Numbered from the stretch's first letter, positions 35,701 through 45,365 are shown. The stretch: DNA of 64,000 nucleotides from Flavipsychrobacter sp. (GCA_021155965.1 JAJNBJ010000021.1:42605-106604), one strand, 5' to 3'. A program made the numbers and translations. Notes: generated from the sequence alone by a model not told the origin.

Positions 35701-36784
35701 AAGGTCCCTGAAAGAAATCCAGGCCAACCTGTGGCGGGTTCAGTCCATAGCTGTTAACCGGATGGCCGGCATTGCCACCATCATCGTTAGTACCGTTGTA
35801 CGAAATACCCAGGCCCCTTGTAGTATCGCAACCAATATAGTCATCGTTGTAGTATCCAAGATCAAGGTCATCCCATACAGCGATGTAGGTACTATCAATA
35901 GTAAGGGCTCCCCTGTTGATCACACGGTATTGGCAAAAGGTAGCATCATTAAGGAAATCCTGTGTAGCATAGGCAAATGCGCTTGTCTGCACCTCTATAC
36001 CCATAGATGCGGTAATAGACTGCTGCTTTGTATTGCCGGCATCGTTAAATACCCACCATATATATTGGTCACCGGTTATCAATGGGTACTCACCGTCTTC
36101 AGGCTGGTAAACACCATCGGTGTTTAAATCTTTGAATGGCGCATATGACCTGCTTTCTTTTAATGTCAGCCTTGTATCACCATCCCGGCCCCTGGTCCCA
36201 AACACTTTATCCCTGCCCGAGGTCCTGCTGTTCCCGGTAGCCGGCCATTCATTGATCACCGCATAATCCTTACCCATTGCCTGGGCCTGCCCATTTGTTT
36301 TGTGCAGTTGGATGAACTGGTTTATGGTTGACCTGTCTACCTTCCAGAACCTGTCCCATAGATCGCAGGTATCTTTAGTTATTTTGCCCAGGTCGTTAAC
36401 TGATCCTGGCCAATAGTCATTACCATCCTGGCGGTAAGTCTGAGCAGCCACTTTTAACTGACCCTGCTGGTCATAACCACCGATCCAGCAGGATGCGGCG
36501 AATTGCGAGCTCTTGCCTGAATTTTTGGGTATCTCATAAGCAGCAACCTGCGAGCCTATGTTCCACCACATATCGCCTCCTGTCATCAACCTTGCACGCA
36601 CGTTATTGATATCCAGGTCAATCGCTGCTGTAGCAGGCAAACAACCGCCTTCTGCTGTAGTCTTAAAAGCTGGCCTGCGCTGGCCGCCACCAACATTTTC
36701 CTTCGCACTAATATGCCCCGTAATACCCCATATTCCTAACAAAGCGAGTACACCGGCAAATTGTATTTTCTTTCTGAGTATCAT
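32738..36784 (-). CDS. 1348-residue exoprotein of the TonB/PorV module
   Basis: Signal peptide MILRKKIQFAGVLALLGIWGITGHISA. The body is a long succession of beta-rich segments with Asn/Asp/Gly turns and many conserved aromatic positions; no catalytic motif was recognised. The last 110 residues resemble a FlgD-Ig/T9SS-like C-terminal fold (YAVPNPYFGYSGYE, VRIINLPARVTVHIYSLDGALVRTL, YLDWDVRNTVGLPIASGMYIMNI) but end RPIDVTTY rather than the usual basic strand, so the export signal is non-canonical. It lies 29 bases after the TonB receptor gene and 66 before the PorV-like gene, one transcription unit. Function unknown. Confidence 0.8.
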   Translation of the reverse strand: MILRKKIQFAGVLALLGIWGITGHISAKENVGGGQRRPAFKTTAEGGCLPATAAIDLDINNVRARLMTGGDMWWNIGSQVAAYEIPKNSGKSSQFAASCWIGGYDQQGQLKVAAQTYRQDGNDYWPGSVNDLGKITKDTCDLWDRFWKVDRSTINQFIQLHKTNGQAQAMGKDYAVINEWPATGNSRTSGRDKVFGTRGRDGDTRLTLKESRSYAPFKDLNTDGVYQPEDGEYPLITGDQYIWWVFNDAGNTKQQSITASMGIEVQTSAFAYATQDFLNDATFCQYRVINRGALTIDSTYIAVWDDLDLGYYNDDYIGCDTTRGLGISYNGTNDDGGNAGHPVNSYGLNPPQVGLDFFQGPLKPVTIGGKDTVQRLGMTNFTYYNNDNSIIGNPSNGIQIYFYMTGSIRTGQRFSYDFTGAGQTCKGYGSGTPTNFVYWGDPGDNSQWSECACNNNPADRRFIFSSGPFQLLPGAMNDIVFGCVWAKSAGGCGATSFKTIKSIDDQAQGLFDNKFKTVEGPEAPRMVVRELDRKLVFYLVNDYGSNNYGENYGRTDGAYNDSLLYHQLVVKATGKADSLYKFEGYRVFQLANSQVTSAEIFNPITGEVDNTKAYEVFQCDLRNGVKQIVNYGSNINVDNAGTFPMIKVNGRDSGISHSFVLTNDQFSTSPDKQFINYHSYYFVAVAYSYNNFTKFDPLNINSTQDVAYLGSSHGAGGTEIKVVVAIPNPANGAMGTVLNSDFGSGITVTRLEGVGNGGNDVRLSDSSEAEILKNNTATKLVYRENQGPVKIKVVDPVKVPAYDWVLQVLGPNTASGISDTGRWMLTAYDGNTKVNTIYAERNLGSINEQILEDYGLSVNVNQAKADRGQNQTNNNDYIFSEITFDETSKPWLGGVTDQADSNFANWIRSGNTQKYTRALHPLTNPCFFNDSKLDTVMAYANLLDNFAPAKSTWAPYNLVAAWQGYHAGTGTQCGFQFALAPQTQTIANFQLLPDVDVVLTSDKTKWTKCAVIEMQEDPALSEGYVGKTNAKFLLREHAGWSDPFQVAADNMTPIYSDDDSERGMSWFPGYAIDPTTGKRLNIAFGEDSYLSGNNGNDMVWNPTSNIFNFWDGSLLFGGKHAIYVLGTTYDSCKQFARSLRVAAGNPGSVLWRNAYAAMQWVGVPIVNPEVPLKSLKDGLIPTGTRLRFRVNQAYAPYYAVADTSAATLRALPAGAKATNPYYTFSTSGLAPTPVTDKTDKGSVLNRIYAVPNPYFGYSGYETNRFETKVRIINLPARVTVHIYSLDGALVRTLTKNDPNTPYLDWDVRNTVGLPIASGMYIMNIKAEGLGETVLKWFGAMRPIDVTTY

Positions 36785-36813
36785 AACTTATATAGTTATA
36801 TTAAAAAAGCTAA

Positions 36814-39800
36814 TTAAAAGTTGAATTCTAGAGCAAAGTTTATAGTACGTGCATAGTTATAGTTAGCCGGATTGTTAACATTGATCCGGTACATGTCTAT
36901 GTATGATTGGGGGTTGATCTGCTGCGGCACAGACTGACGGCCATAAGGAGAGGTCAACCATCCGTTATCGTCTGGGCGGCCGGTATAACCGTAAACGTTC
37001 AATACGTCACGTGTATTCAGCAGGTTGTTTATAATCACGATCGCTTTCAGGAACAATGGGCGTTTTGGTTTCACACCTTCTGCAGTTTCGTTTATTTTCC
37101 TCATGCCTGTAAGTGCAAAATCCTTATCCACGCGCAGGTCAAATCCATAGTGCCATGCCTTGCGCGATTGTGCCACACCACCTATCACAACGTTGCCCGT
37201 TGCATCCGTATACCTTGTGTAGGGTTCACCGCTGCGTGCCCTGGCTATCAGGTTAGCACCTGCACTCTGGAAAGGTTTCAATTTTCCTATCATGGGGCCT
37301 TCATCCTTGCCAAACCTGTAGTCAATGTTCGCAACCAGGTTATGACGTGAATCATAATCCAGGGCCGTTACGTAGCGGGTGTTAGGCAAGCCTGCCTGTA
37401 TAAAGCTCTGCAGCAATCCGTTCGGGCTGATCTGCAACGTACCACCGCGGTTGTTAGACTGTGGCCCTGAGCCGCTTCCCTCAGCGAACTGCAATGTATA
37501 TGATACGGTCATGCGCAAATGGTTGGTTGTACGCATATCATAAACCAGCGTAGTTCCTTTTGTGGTAGAAATGTCGCGATTGCCATATGAGTAGTAGGTA
37601 GTTGGGTACGCATACAGGTATGGCAGAACGGTTATCATATCTTTACGCTCCTTGTAGAACGCCATGATGGTCAATGCCGAGTGATCATTCAACTTCTGTT
37701 TGAAACCAACTTCGTAATCGAAAGTCTTTTGCGGCCTCAGGTTAGGGTTGTTCACAATATTTGTATTATTCTGCTGGAGGTAATAATAAATAGAGGGGTC
37801 GCCACGATCCAGGCTACCTACTGGCCTTTGAGAATAAATATCATAGTGTGCGTAAAAATTCGCAACATCGGATATCGGGAATGAGAATGATATACGCGGC
37901 TGAACAGTTACCTGGGGAGTATAGTCAGCAAACGCGGTATTAGGATTGTAGTTGGAATCGGTGATCTTTACTACATTGCCGGTAAGGCCACCTGCGCCAT
38001 CTTTCACAAGTGCAGGCTGGGGGTCACGTCCATTAGTATATTGCTTCAGCACTCCGGGATCGGCGATGAACTTACCTGTGGGATCGTACCAGTTATTTCC
38101 ACTCCTGTAACCAACAATGGATGGTGAAGAAGATGTATTATCATCAACGTAAACCACATAATCACCACCCATATTGCCCGGGTGTGCGCCACCATTCACA
38201 AGGTTTTGAGCGCCGCTATACTGGTTAACAGTGAATTCTGCATTTGTGGAATACGGATCTATGAGCACTTTCTGGTTAGAAGAGTACCTGTCTATACGAA
38301 CGCCCACATTAAAATGAAGGTCCTTGTAGGTAAATTTATCCATAATATAACCGGCAATGTAATTGGGACTGAAAGCACCTATGGGCCTTGTATAATTGCC
38401 GTTTTCATCTTTAGCTGTCCAGTAGTCATTGAAGTTTACAGTCCCGCTTTGCTTGCCACCAGTATATGTTGTACCAAAATATTCAACATAACTACGACCA
38501 CTGTTCGCCAGCTCATCAGCAGAGAACATGCCCAAAGAATAGGTAGATGGGTCGTGCTCATCAATATTCACGTCCTTTGTCAGCCAGTTAGGATCACCGG
38601 CAAACAGTTTCTTTCTCAGGTTCCTGTCAAATGTGGAATTGCCAATATTTGTATAATTGTAAAATATAGTATCGTTAATGCCGGGAAGTACGTTTACCCT
38701 GTTACCGCTGGCATCGGTGTAATAGCTGTGCGCAAAATACTTCGGGTCGCTGGGATCGGTAACTGCCGGGTCAGGATTACGGACATAGTTATAAGCATAT
38801 GTTTGCCCGTTAACTTTGAACAGTGGGCGGCTCTTGTCATATTTCAGGTTACCGTTGCTCACACTGCTCACCAGTTGCCTCATCAACGACCAGATTGACT
38901 GGGTTCCAATGCCATTACGGTTAGGTAAGCCCTGGAAAAGAGTTTCGATACGCTGCTGGTAATACAAGCCGAATTCAATTGCGTGTTTTGTTTTGCCGGC
39001 AAGAAGATCGAAAGACGCATCAACCTGGAGCGCATATTGATTAGAGTTTCTCCTGAAGAAGCCGCTTTGTGTTGAAGAAGGGCTTAAGAACATACCATAA
39101 GTAAGATCGGGCAAGTCGCCGTTTATCAGGGCGTTATTGGCCTGTATCGTGTTCATGAACAGCGGGTTATCGCCGCCCAAAGTGTTATAATACTGGGTTG
39201 TATAATTAGCCAGGCCAGGATTCATATCACTTCTTTCATAAGTAATTTGTGTGGGTGTGCTAAGCGTAAGTATGTTTGCCCTCTTTTGTGTTAAAGAGTC
39301 CGTTTGCAGCGGGAAATAAATATCCTGTCTTGTTTCTTTAAACTTACCTATATAGGCATATTTAAAAAAGTCTTCTTTAAACTCTGGATGGTGCTGGTCT
39401 ACATATGTTTTCTGGTAATCAACCTGCAATGAGTAAAACGCGTTGGAAATGATATTGCTCCTGGAAGAAGTATCACCCGCCTTGCCGAACTTCTGCGTAA
39501 ATCTTAAAAATGCCCTGCCGGAAAACTGGTTCCTTGTTGGTGTAGCTTCAGGAGCAAAAAGGTTACGTGAGCGGTTATACTGATCAGCTTGGGTAAAGTC
39601 GAAAGAACCACCGGCTACTATGCGCATATTGTCTGAAAGCTGGTAATCAAACTTGGCATTCATACGTTGTTCGTTGAACACGTTATTGGGTTTCCTTTTT
39701 CTCTGTTCCAGATCTTTCTGCGTGATATAATTGGACGAGTATTGGAATGTCCTGTTACCGGAGTTATCAGAGATAGTAGTCAGCGGGTTCTTCTGCAGGT

Positions 39801-40722
39801 TTGCTAATACGTCACTCCTTGTTACGTTAGTTTTATAATAGTCGGGATAACGGTCATTATCATGATAAATATCTCCGCTCAATGCAAAACCAAGCACAGG
39901 CTTTTTGGATTTAGACCCGTCCGGGGCTGTTATCTTCTTTTTATAAATAGGCCCTGCAACAGAGAACGATGCCAGGTTATTGTTATAGCCATCTATAGAA
40001 TGCTGCAGGCGAACATTGCCGGTAAACTTCTGTGCAGCGCCCCTTGAAGTAATGCTTACAACCGCACCTGATATATCTCCATACCTTGCAGGAACACCTG
40101 AGGTCATCACCTCCATTTGCTCAATAGATCCCTGCGCCATATCCACATTGCTGACACCCTGCACGATAACACCATCAACGATGTACTGAACAGTACCTGT
40201 ACGGGCACCGCCTGCGTTAACATCCTTTCCTCTTTGCGATTGGTAAACATTCGAGTTAGTAGATACCATGTCAGCTACCTGCGTAGTAGGGATCGTTGCT
40301 ATTTCCTCTTTTGTCAGGATCGTGCTGCCACCGCTCTTGTCCTGGTCAACCAACGGCTTTTTATAGGCGGTAATTGTAAAGGTTTTAAGAGCAGTGGTCT
40401 TCTTCTTCATATCGAAGTTTATCGTGGTACGCTTATTGGGAGAAACCACAACCTCAGTGACCATCATAGAATCATAGCCCTGGTACATCGCTATCACATT
40501 GTAGTTACCACCATCCAGCGGCTTAATGGTATAATTACCGTCGTAATCGGTAACAGTTCCGCCCTTCATGATGCCACCCAAGAACACCTGGACCGTGGCA
40601 TTGATCAGGGGTTCCTTCTTGTCATCCAATACCCTGCCGGAAATCTCACCATTTTGCGCAAACGCCACACCGGACAGCCCAATAAAACCCAATAAAAGCA
40701 GATAACGTAATGTACGTGTCAT
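36814..40722 (-). CDS. Oar-like TonB-dependent receptor with carboxypeptidase-like N-terminal domain
   Basis: About 1302 residues from the ATG at 40722 (a TTG two codons earlier is only the open-frame limit). Signal peptide MTRTLRYLLLLGFIGLSGVAFAQ. Residues 25-120: CarboxypepD_reg-like domain (GEISGRVLDDKKEPLINATVQVFLGG). Then a plug domain (VQYIVDGVIVQGVSNVDMAQGSIEQMEVMTSGVPARYGDISGAVVSITSRG) and a long barrel ending NFALEFNF. Oar-type receptors differ from SusC in length and lack a SusD partner, and none is encoded here. The exoprotein and PorV-like protein follow. Ligand unknown. Confidence 0.9.
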   Translation of the reverse strand: MTRTLRYLLLLGFIGLSGVAFAQNGEISGRVLDDKKEPLINATVQVFLGGIMKGGTVTDYDGNYTIKPLDGGNYNVIAMYQGYDSMMVTEVVVSPNKRTTINFDMKKKTTALKTFTITAYKKPLVDQDKSGGSTILTKEEIATIPTTQVADMVSTNSNVYQSQRGKDVNAGGARTGTVQYIVDGVIVQGVSNVDMAQGSIEQMEVMTSGVPARYGDISGAVVSITSRGAAQKFTGNVRLQHSIDGYNNNLASFSVAGPIYKKKITAPDGSKSKKPVLGFALSGDIYHDNDRYPDYYKTNVTRSDVLANLQKNPLTTISDNSGNRTFQYSSNYITQKDLEQRKRKPNNVFNEQRMNAKFDYQLSDNMRIVAGGSFDFTQADQYNRSRNLFAPEATPTRNQFSGRAFLRFTQKFGKAGDTSSRSNIISNAFYSLQVDYQKTYVDQHHPEFKEDFFKYAYIGKFKETRQDIYFPLQTDSLTQKRANILTLSTPTQITYERSDMNPGLANYTTQYYNTLGGDNPLFMNTIQANNALINGDLPDLTYGMFLSPSSTQSGFFRRNSNQYALQVDASFDLLAGKTKHAIEFGLYYQQRIETLFQGLPNRNGIGTQSIWSLMRQLVSSVSNGNLKYDKSRPLFKVNGQTYAYNYVRNPDPAVTDPSDPKYFAHSYYTDASGNRVNVLPGINDTIFYNYTNIGNSTFDRNLRKKLFAGDPNWLTKDVNIDEHDPSTYSLGMFSADELANSGRSYVEYFGTTYTGGKQSGTVNFNDYWTAKDENGNYTRPIGAFSPNYIAGYIMDKFTYKDLHFNVGVRIDRYSSNQKVLIDPYSTNAEFTVNQYSGAQNLVNGGAHPGNMGGDYVVYVDDNTSSSPSIVGYRSGNNWYDPTGKFIADPGVLKQYTNGRDPQPALVKDGAGGLTGNVVKITDSNYNPNTAFADYTPQVTVQPRISFSFPISDVANFYAHYDIYSQRPVGSLDRGDPSIYYYLQQNNTNIVNNPNLRPQKTFDYEVGFKQKLNDHSALTIMAFYKERKDMITVLPYLYAYPTTYYSYGNRDISTTKGTTLVYDMRTTNHLRMTVSYTLQFAEGSGSGPQSNNRGGTLQISPNGLLQSFIQAGLPNTRYVTALDYDSRHNLVANIDYRFGKDEGPMIGKLKPFQSAGANLIARARSGEPYTRYTDATGNVVIGGVAQSRKAWHYGFDLRVDKDFALTGMRKINETAEGVKPKRPLFLKAIVIINNLLNTRDVLNVYGYTGRPDDNGWLTSPYGRQSVPQQINPQSYIDMYRINVNNPANYNYARTINFALEFNF

Positions 40723-40963
40723 AGACAATGTTAATATAATATTAGCAAATGAGGCGTAAAGGTAAAAAATTCTGTTAAAAATCCATGCTTAACGAATATA
40801 TTTTCCCACGATACCTGATATAGTTTTAAACAAATGTGAGTTTCATTTTTTTAAATTATTCAGTTTGCCTCTAACATATATAGACGAAGAATGAGGGGGA
40901 AATCTTGGGTTAACTTTAAAAAAAATTTCGGAAGGCGTTAACACATAAAAGAAATGCGCTTTA
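40723..40963 (-). promoter_or_regulatory. Upstream region of the surface module
   Basis: About 240 bp, AT-rich. It should contain the promoter of the TonB receptor operon, but I found no perfect TAnnTTTG with spaced TTG. No ORF or hairpin of note. Confidence 0.35.
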
Positions 40964-41938
40964 TCATCCGGTGATTTTGTCCAAAAGTACCCTGCTCATT
41001 TTGTACAATGCCTCAAATGTATAGCCCGCAATATGGGGTGTAACAATAACATTGGGGCGCTTAAAAAAACTGTTCAATTTATCTGCTGTTGCAGCATCAT
41101 AGCGCGATACAGGCTCATATTCAAACACATCGAGGCATGCCCCGGTTATCTTGCCACCGTCTATGCCTTGCAATAATGTGTTGGTGTCTACCACTCCACC
41201 GCGAGAGGTGTTGATCAATATAAAAGGTTTTTGCATCCGTTGCAGGAAGTCATCATTAAAATAATGCAATGTGTCGGCCTGCAACGGAACATGAAAACTT
41301 ACAATATCACTTTGCTCATAGATCGCCTCCAGGTTTTTGCAATTAGCAACACTGGCAGGAATATTTTCAGGGGCATATTTATCATATGCCAATATCTCCA
41401 CATCAAACCCCTGCAGCTTTTTTGCAAATGCACTGCCCGTATATCCGTAACCAATGATACCAACGGTTTTGCCCCCCAGTTCTGTTCCCCTGTTCTCTTC
41501 ACGCAGCCATACACCATTTTTCATTTCCTCATGGCCCAAACTTATCCTGTGCAGCAATGCAAGCAGCATACCCATTGCATGCTCCCCTACTGCATTACAG
41601 TTACCTTCTGGGCTTGCATGGCAGGCTATCCCTTTGCTTTCAGCATACGGCACATCTATCACCTCCATGCCCGATCCCATCCTGCCTATCCACTTTAGTT
41701 TTGGTGCGCTATCCAGCAGTTGCTTATCCAGTTGCAGCCGTGTTGAAGTGATCACACCCACACAATCTTTGAGGAGTTCAAAAGCATTTGCCTGTACAAT
41801 AGTTTCATGCACAAGACAATTGTATCCCGCAGCAGCCAGGCCATCTGTAAGCACCTTATGAACCGGTGCTGCAATTAAAACTTTACCTCCTGCACCAGAC
41901 ATAATTTTGACTTTTCTTTCGCTACCAAATTTAAACAT
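40964..41938 (-). CDS. D-2-hydroxyacid dehydrogenase family oxidoreductase
   Basis: 324 residues if started at 41938, where the ATG directly abuts the rsmA stop (TAA-ATG); an ATG twelve codons on (41902) gives MSGAGGKVLIAAPVHKVL. The NAD domain has KTVGIIGYGYTGSAFAKKL, then INTSRGGVVDTNTLL (catalytic Arg) and VIVTPHIAGYT (catalytic His). Of the SerA/phosphoglycerate-dehydrogenase-like class, but without an ACT domain. The substrate is not determined; coupling to rsmA gives no hint. Confidence 0.85.
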   Translation of the reverse strand: MFKFGSERKVKIMSGAGGKVLIAAPVHKVLTDGLAAAGYNCLVHETIVQANAFELLKDCVGVITSTRLQLDKQLLDSAPKLKWIGRMGSGMEVIDVPYAESKGIACHASPEGNCNAVGEHAMGMLLALLHRISLGHEEMKNGVWLREENRGTELGGKTVGIIGYGYTGSAFAKKLQGFDVEILAYDKYAPENIPASVANCKNLEAIYEQSDIVSFHVPLQADTLHYFNDDFLQRMQKPFILINTSRGGVVDTNTLLQGIDGGKITGACLDVFEYEPVSRYDAATADKLNSFFKRPNVIVTPHIAGYTFEALYKMSRVLLDKITG

Positions 41939-42727
41939 TTATGATTGTCCCTGCACAGTATTATATAACGATACAAAGTCTGCAACAGACAATTGCTCTG
42001 CACGTTTATCCATAAACGGACCAATCAGGAAGTCTGCGGCAACAGTGCTTTTCAAGGCATTACGCAGCGTCTTCCTGCGCTGGTTGAAAGCCGCTTTCAC
42101 TAAGGTTATGAACCGTTTTTTATTTTCAAGTTTATAGGGATTATGAGTATTTGTGCAACGCAGCACACCACTTTTTACTTTAGGCGGTGGAGTGAAACAA
42201 TTCTCGTGTACATCAAACAAATATTCCACTTTAAAAAAAGCTTGCATCAACACACTTAATATGCCATAACTCTTTGAGCCCGGCCCCGATGCAACACGCT
42301 GAGCTACCTCTTTCTGGAACATGCCGATAACCTCATCTACATTAGGCTCCCATTCCAATACCTTAAATAAAATAGGCGAAGAAATATTATAAGGGAAATT
42401 GCCGATCACAGAGAAATGGTTTTCAAACGGCATTTCAGCCTTCAGTATATCCTGCAGTATAATTTTGTCCTTTACAGAGGAATAGGTTCTTTCTAGATAA
42501 GTTGCTTTTTCTTCATCTATCTCTATCGCCTTGTAATTCACATCATTCCATTGCAGCAAGTACTTCGTTAAGGCCCCGCCACCCGGCCCCACTTCCAAGA
42601 GGTTCATGCCAGACTTATGAGTCAAATGCTCAGTTATTTTGCGGCACATGTTCTCATCATGCAGGAAATGCTGCCCCAAACTTTTCTTAAGCCTGCCATA
42701 TGAATTATCCCCGGTCATCTCTGCCAT
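41939..42727 (-). CDS. rsmA: 16S rRNA dimethyladenosine transferase
   Basis: 262 residues. KKSLGQHFLHDENMCRKITEHL at the start, SAM-binding LEVGPGGGALTKYLL, AIEIDEEKATYLERTY, VIGNFPYNISSPILFKVLEW (the NxPY catalytic loop), and FTPPPKVKSGVLRC. It dimethylates the two adjacent adenosines of the 3' hairpin in 16S rRNA (KsgA). Divergent from the aminopeptidase gene; followed without gap by the oxidoreductase. Confidence 0.95.
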   Translation of the reverse strand: MAEMTGDNSYGRLKKSLGQHFLHDENMCRKITEHLTHKSGMNLLEVGPGGGALTKYLLQWNDVNYKAIEIDEEKATYLERTYSSVKDKIILQDILKAEMPFENHFSVIGNFPYNISSPILFKVLEWEPNVDEVIGMFQKEVAQRVASGPGSKSYGILSVLMQAFFKVEYLFDVHENCFTPPPKVKSGVLRCTNTHNPYKLENKKRFITLVKAAFNQRRKTLRNALKSTVAADFLIGPFMDKRAEQLSVADFVSLYNTVQGQS

Positions 42728-42824
42728 AATCGGCGCAAAGGTATGTGATAGTTTTTTGCCATGCTTTACGCCTTTTTAATTTCTTCTTTGTGTACCTTCG
42801 CACCCTGTTTATTAAATATCAGGC

Positions 42825-44264
42825 ATGGAATTCAAAATACAGCAAAAAAGTACCGAAAAGCAACACCATATATATATCATAGATGATGCGAAAAAAATAA
42901 GCACCATCCCTAATCTTACTAAAGAGGAAGCAGCTTACAGTGATACCGTATTTAAAGCTGAGAAAAATCTCGTAACAATTAACCGGTACAAGCAATTCAT
43001 TTTTGTTTACCTGGTAAAAAGTAAGAAAGCAGACTGGCAAACACGCGATGCCTGCCGCAAATCGGGCGCGGAGCTGCAGGGATTAAGCAACAACTATAAA
43101 ATTGCCGAAATAACTATCAGCAATCTTTCGGGTATTGCTTTTGCAGCTACTGCGCTGGCAGAAGGCATGGCGCTTGCCAACTACCAGTTCCTGAAATACC
43201 GTACAGAAACAAAAAAGCTAACGCATACGCTAAACACTATTTCTTTCTCCAAAGATTCGGCAACGGTGAAGGAAGTAGCACAGCTCAATATCATCGTTAC
43301 TGCCATATACAATGCGCGGACGTTGGTGAACGAGCCTCTGAATTTCCTTTCAGCAGTTCAGTTGTCAAAAGAGATAACATCTTTGGGCAAGGAGGCAGGT
43401 TTTAAAGTAACCGTGCTGAACAAAGCGCGGATGGAAAAAGAAAAAATGGGCGGCATACTTTCTGTGAACCTTGGCAGCATACAACCTCCCACTTTCACCA
43501 TAATGGAGTACACTCCAAAGAAAGCGCTGAACAAAAAACCTATAGTGCTTGTGGGTAAAGGTGTAGTATATGATACAGGTGGCTTATCACTGAAGCCAAC
43601 ACCAAACTCAATGGATCGCATGAAAAGCGACATGAGCGGTGCTGCACTGGTGAGCTGTGCCATGTATGCAATTGCCAAACTGCAATTGCCGCTGCATGTT
43701 ATTGCGCTTGTACCTGCTACTGATAACCGTCCGGGTGAAGATGCTTATGTGCCGGGTGACGTGGTCACCATGTACAGCGGCAAAACCGTGGAAGTACTAA
43801 ACACCGATGCCGAAGGCAGGATGCTGCTGGGCGATGCACTGCATTGGGCAAAACGCTACAAACCCGAACTGGTGCTCGACTTTGCCACACTTACAGGCGC
43901 TGCATCCGCTGCTGTTGGCGAGCATGGCATCGTGTGCATGGGCACAGCAGATGAAAAAACAAAACAAGCATTCCGCGATAGCGGTTTCAATCAGTATGAG
44001 CGACTGGTGGAATACCCGCTGTGGGATGAATATGGAGACCAGATAAAATCGGAAGTGGCAGATATTAAAAACGTGGGCGGTGCCACGGGCGGAGCAATTA
44101 CCGCGGGTAAGTTCCTGGAGCATTTCACCGATTACCCGTGGATGCACTTTGATATTGCCGGCGTATCTTTCAACACCGCAAGGAGAGGCTATATGCCCTC
44201 GGGCGGAACAGCATGCGGGCTGCGTATGCTGCTCGATTTCTTAATTCATTATGGTAAAGCTTAA
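42825..44264 (+). CDS. Leucyl aminopeptidase (M17)
   Basis: 479 residues. The M17 core is clear: NARTLVNEPLNFLSAVQLSKEI, KPIVLVGKGVVYDTGGLSLKPTPNSMDRMKSDMSGAA (Zn ligands K/D and GGLSLKP), AYVPGDVVTMYSGKTVEVLNTDAEGRMLLGDAL (the family signature NTDAEGRL/M) and PELVLDFATLTGAA. A cytosolic two-metal aminopeptidase, normally hexameric. The N-terminal domain is divergent, as is usual. Followed 12 bases later by pdxA. Confidence 0.94.
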   Translation: MEFKIQQKSTEKQHHIYIIDDAKKISTIPNLTKEEAAYSDTVFKAEKNLVTINRYKQFIFVYLVKSKKADWQTRDACRKSGAELQGLSNNYKIAEITISNLSGIAFAATALAEGMALANYQFLKYRTETKKLTHTLNTISFSKDSATVKEVAQLNIIVTAIYNARTLVNEPLNFLSAVQLSKEITSLGKEAGFKVTVLNKARMEKEKMGGILSVNLGSIQPPTFTIMEYTPKKALNKKPIVLVGKGVVYDTGGLSLKPTPNSMDRMKSDMSGAALVSCAMYAIAKLQLPLHVIALVPATDNRPGEDAYVPGDVVTMYSGKTVEVLNTDAEGRMLLGDALHWAKRYKPELVLDFATLTGAASAAVGEHGIVCMGTADEKTKQAFRDSGFNQYERLVEYPLWDEYGDQIKSEVADIKNVGGATGGAITAGKFLEHFTDYPWMHFDIAGVSFNTARRGYMPSGGTACGLRMLLDFLIHYGKA

Positions 44265-44276
44265 ACACACTTATAC

Positions 44277-45365
44277 ATGCAACCAACTACCCACAAACCG
44301 GTAATAGGCATTACAACAGGAGACCTGAACGGCATTGGCCTTGAAGTGATCATCAAGACATTCGCCGACAACCGGATGCTGGACCTATGCACTCCAGTTA
44401 TATTCGCCTCTAACAAGGTGATCAATTATTACAGGCGCATAGTAACAGAACACCAGGTCAACTTCAACAGCACCAAGGACCTTACCAAGCTCAATCCAAA
44501 ACAGATAAACATTTTTAACTGCTGGGATGATGAGGTGCCTATACAGCCGGGTGTACTCACTGATGTTGCAGGCAAGTATGCCATCAGGTCGCTGAATGTG
44601 GCTGCGCAATGCCTGAAGGACGGGCAACTGGATGGTATAGTTACCGCGCCTATTCATAAGAGCAATACCAATATTCCCGACTTCCCTTATACAGGACATA
44701 CCCCTTTCTTCAAAGATAAATTCGGGGCGAAGGATGTGGTGATGATCTTATACAGCCACAACCTTAGAGTTGCACTGGCAACAGAGCACATCCCTGTTTC
44801 TAAGATTGCATCAGCTATCACTAAAGAATTGCTGCAATCAAAATTGAACATTCTGCGCGACTCACTGATAAAAGATTTTGGCGTGGATAAGCCAAGGATT
44901 GCTGTGCTGGGCCTGAACCCGCATGCAGGCGATGAAGGACAGATAGGCAACGAAGAGCAAACCACCATCAAACCGGTGATAGACCAGTACAGGCAGAATA
45001 ACCATCTTGTATTTGGCCCATACAGCGCAGATTCTTTCTTTGCACGCGGGCAATACACTGAGTTTGATGCTGTACTTGCGATGTACCATGACCAGGGACT
45101 GGTAGCATTCAAAACGCTGGCAGTTGGCGAGGGCGTGAATTATACAGCCGGCCTGCCGGTGATACGCACATCGCCCGATCATGGCACAGCATTTGACATA
45201 GCCGGCAAAAACCTTGCTGAGCCTGATTCTTTCCGCGAAGCAGTATATAGTTGTATCGATCTTTTTAACCAGCGCAATGGTTATGCCACTAATACTGCAA
45301 ACCCACTAAGGAGGGGCAAAATAGAAAAAGAAAAGGAAGGTGAAAATGAGAAAGTAGAAGCGTAA
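44277..45365 (+). CDS. pdxA: 4-hydroxythreonine-4-phosphate dehydrogenase
   Basis: 362 residues. Motifs of the PdxA family: VIGITTGDLNGIGLEVIIKTF, GIVTAPIHKSN, YTGHTPFFKD, ALATEHIPVSKI, VLGLNPHAGDEGQIGNEE, YHDQGLVAFKTLA and IRTSPDHGTAFDIAG. It oxidises 4-phosphohydroxy-L-threonine in the DXP-dependent pyridoxal phosphate pathway. The C-terminus carries an extra charged tail (KIEKEKEGENEKVEA). PLP made here is the cofactor of HemL in the same window, though linkage is only incidental. Confidence 0.94.
   Translation: MQPTTHKPVIGITTGDLNGIGLEVIIKTFADNRMLDLCTPVIFASNKVINYYRRIVTEHQVNFNSTKDLTKLNPKQINIFNCWDDEVPIQPGVLTDVAGKYAIRSLNVAAQCLKDGQLDGIVTAPIHKSNTNIPDFPYTGHTPFFKDKFGAKDVVMILYSHNLRVALATEHIPVSKIASAITKELLQSKLNILRDSLIKDFGVDKPRIAVLGLNPHAGDEGQIGNEEQTTIKPVIDQYRQNNHLVFGPYSADSFFARGQYTEFDAVLAMYHDQGLVAFKTLAVGEGVNYTAGLPVIRTSPDHGTAFDIAGKNLAEPDSFREAVYSCIDLFNQRNGYATNTANPLRRGKIEKEKEGENEKVEA

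Noticed and set aside
40723..40728. TTG start two codons upstream of the TonB receptor ATG
   Set aside because: The ATG at 40722 starts directly at a good signal peptide; the TTG only extends the open frame.
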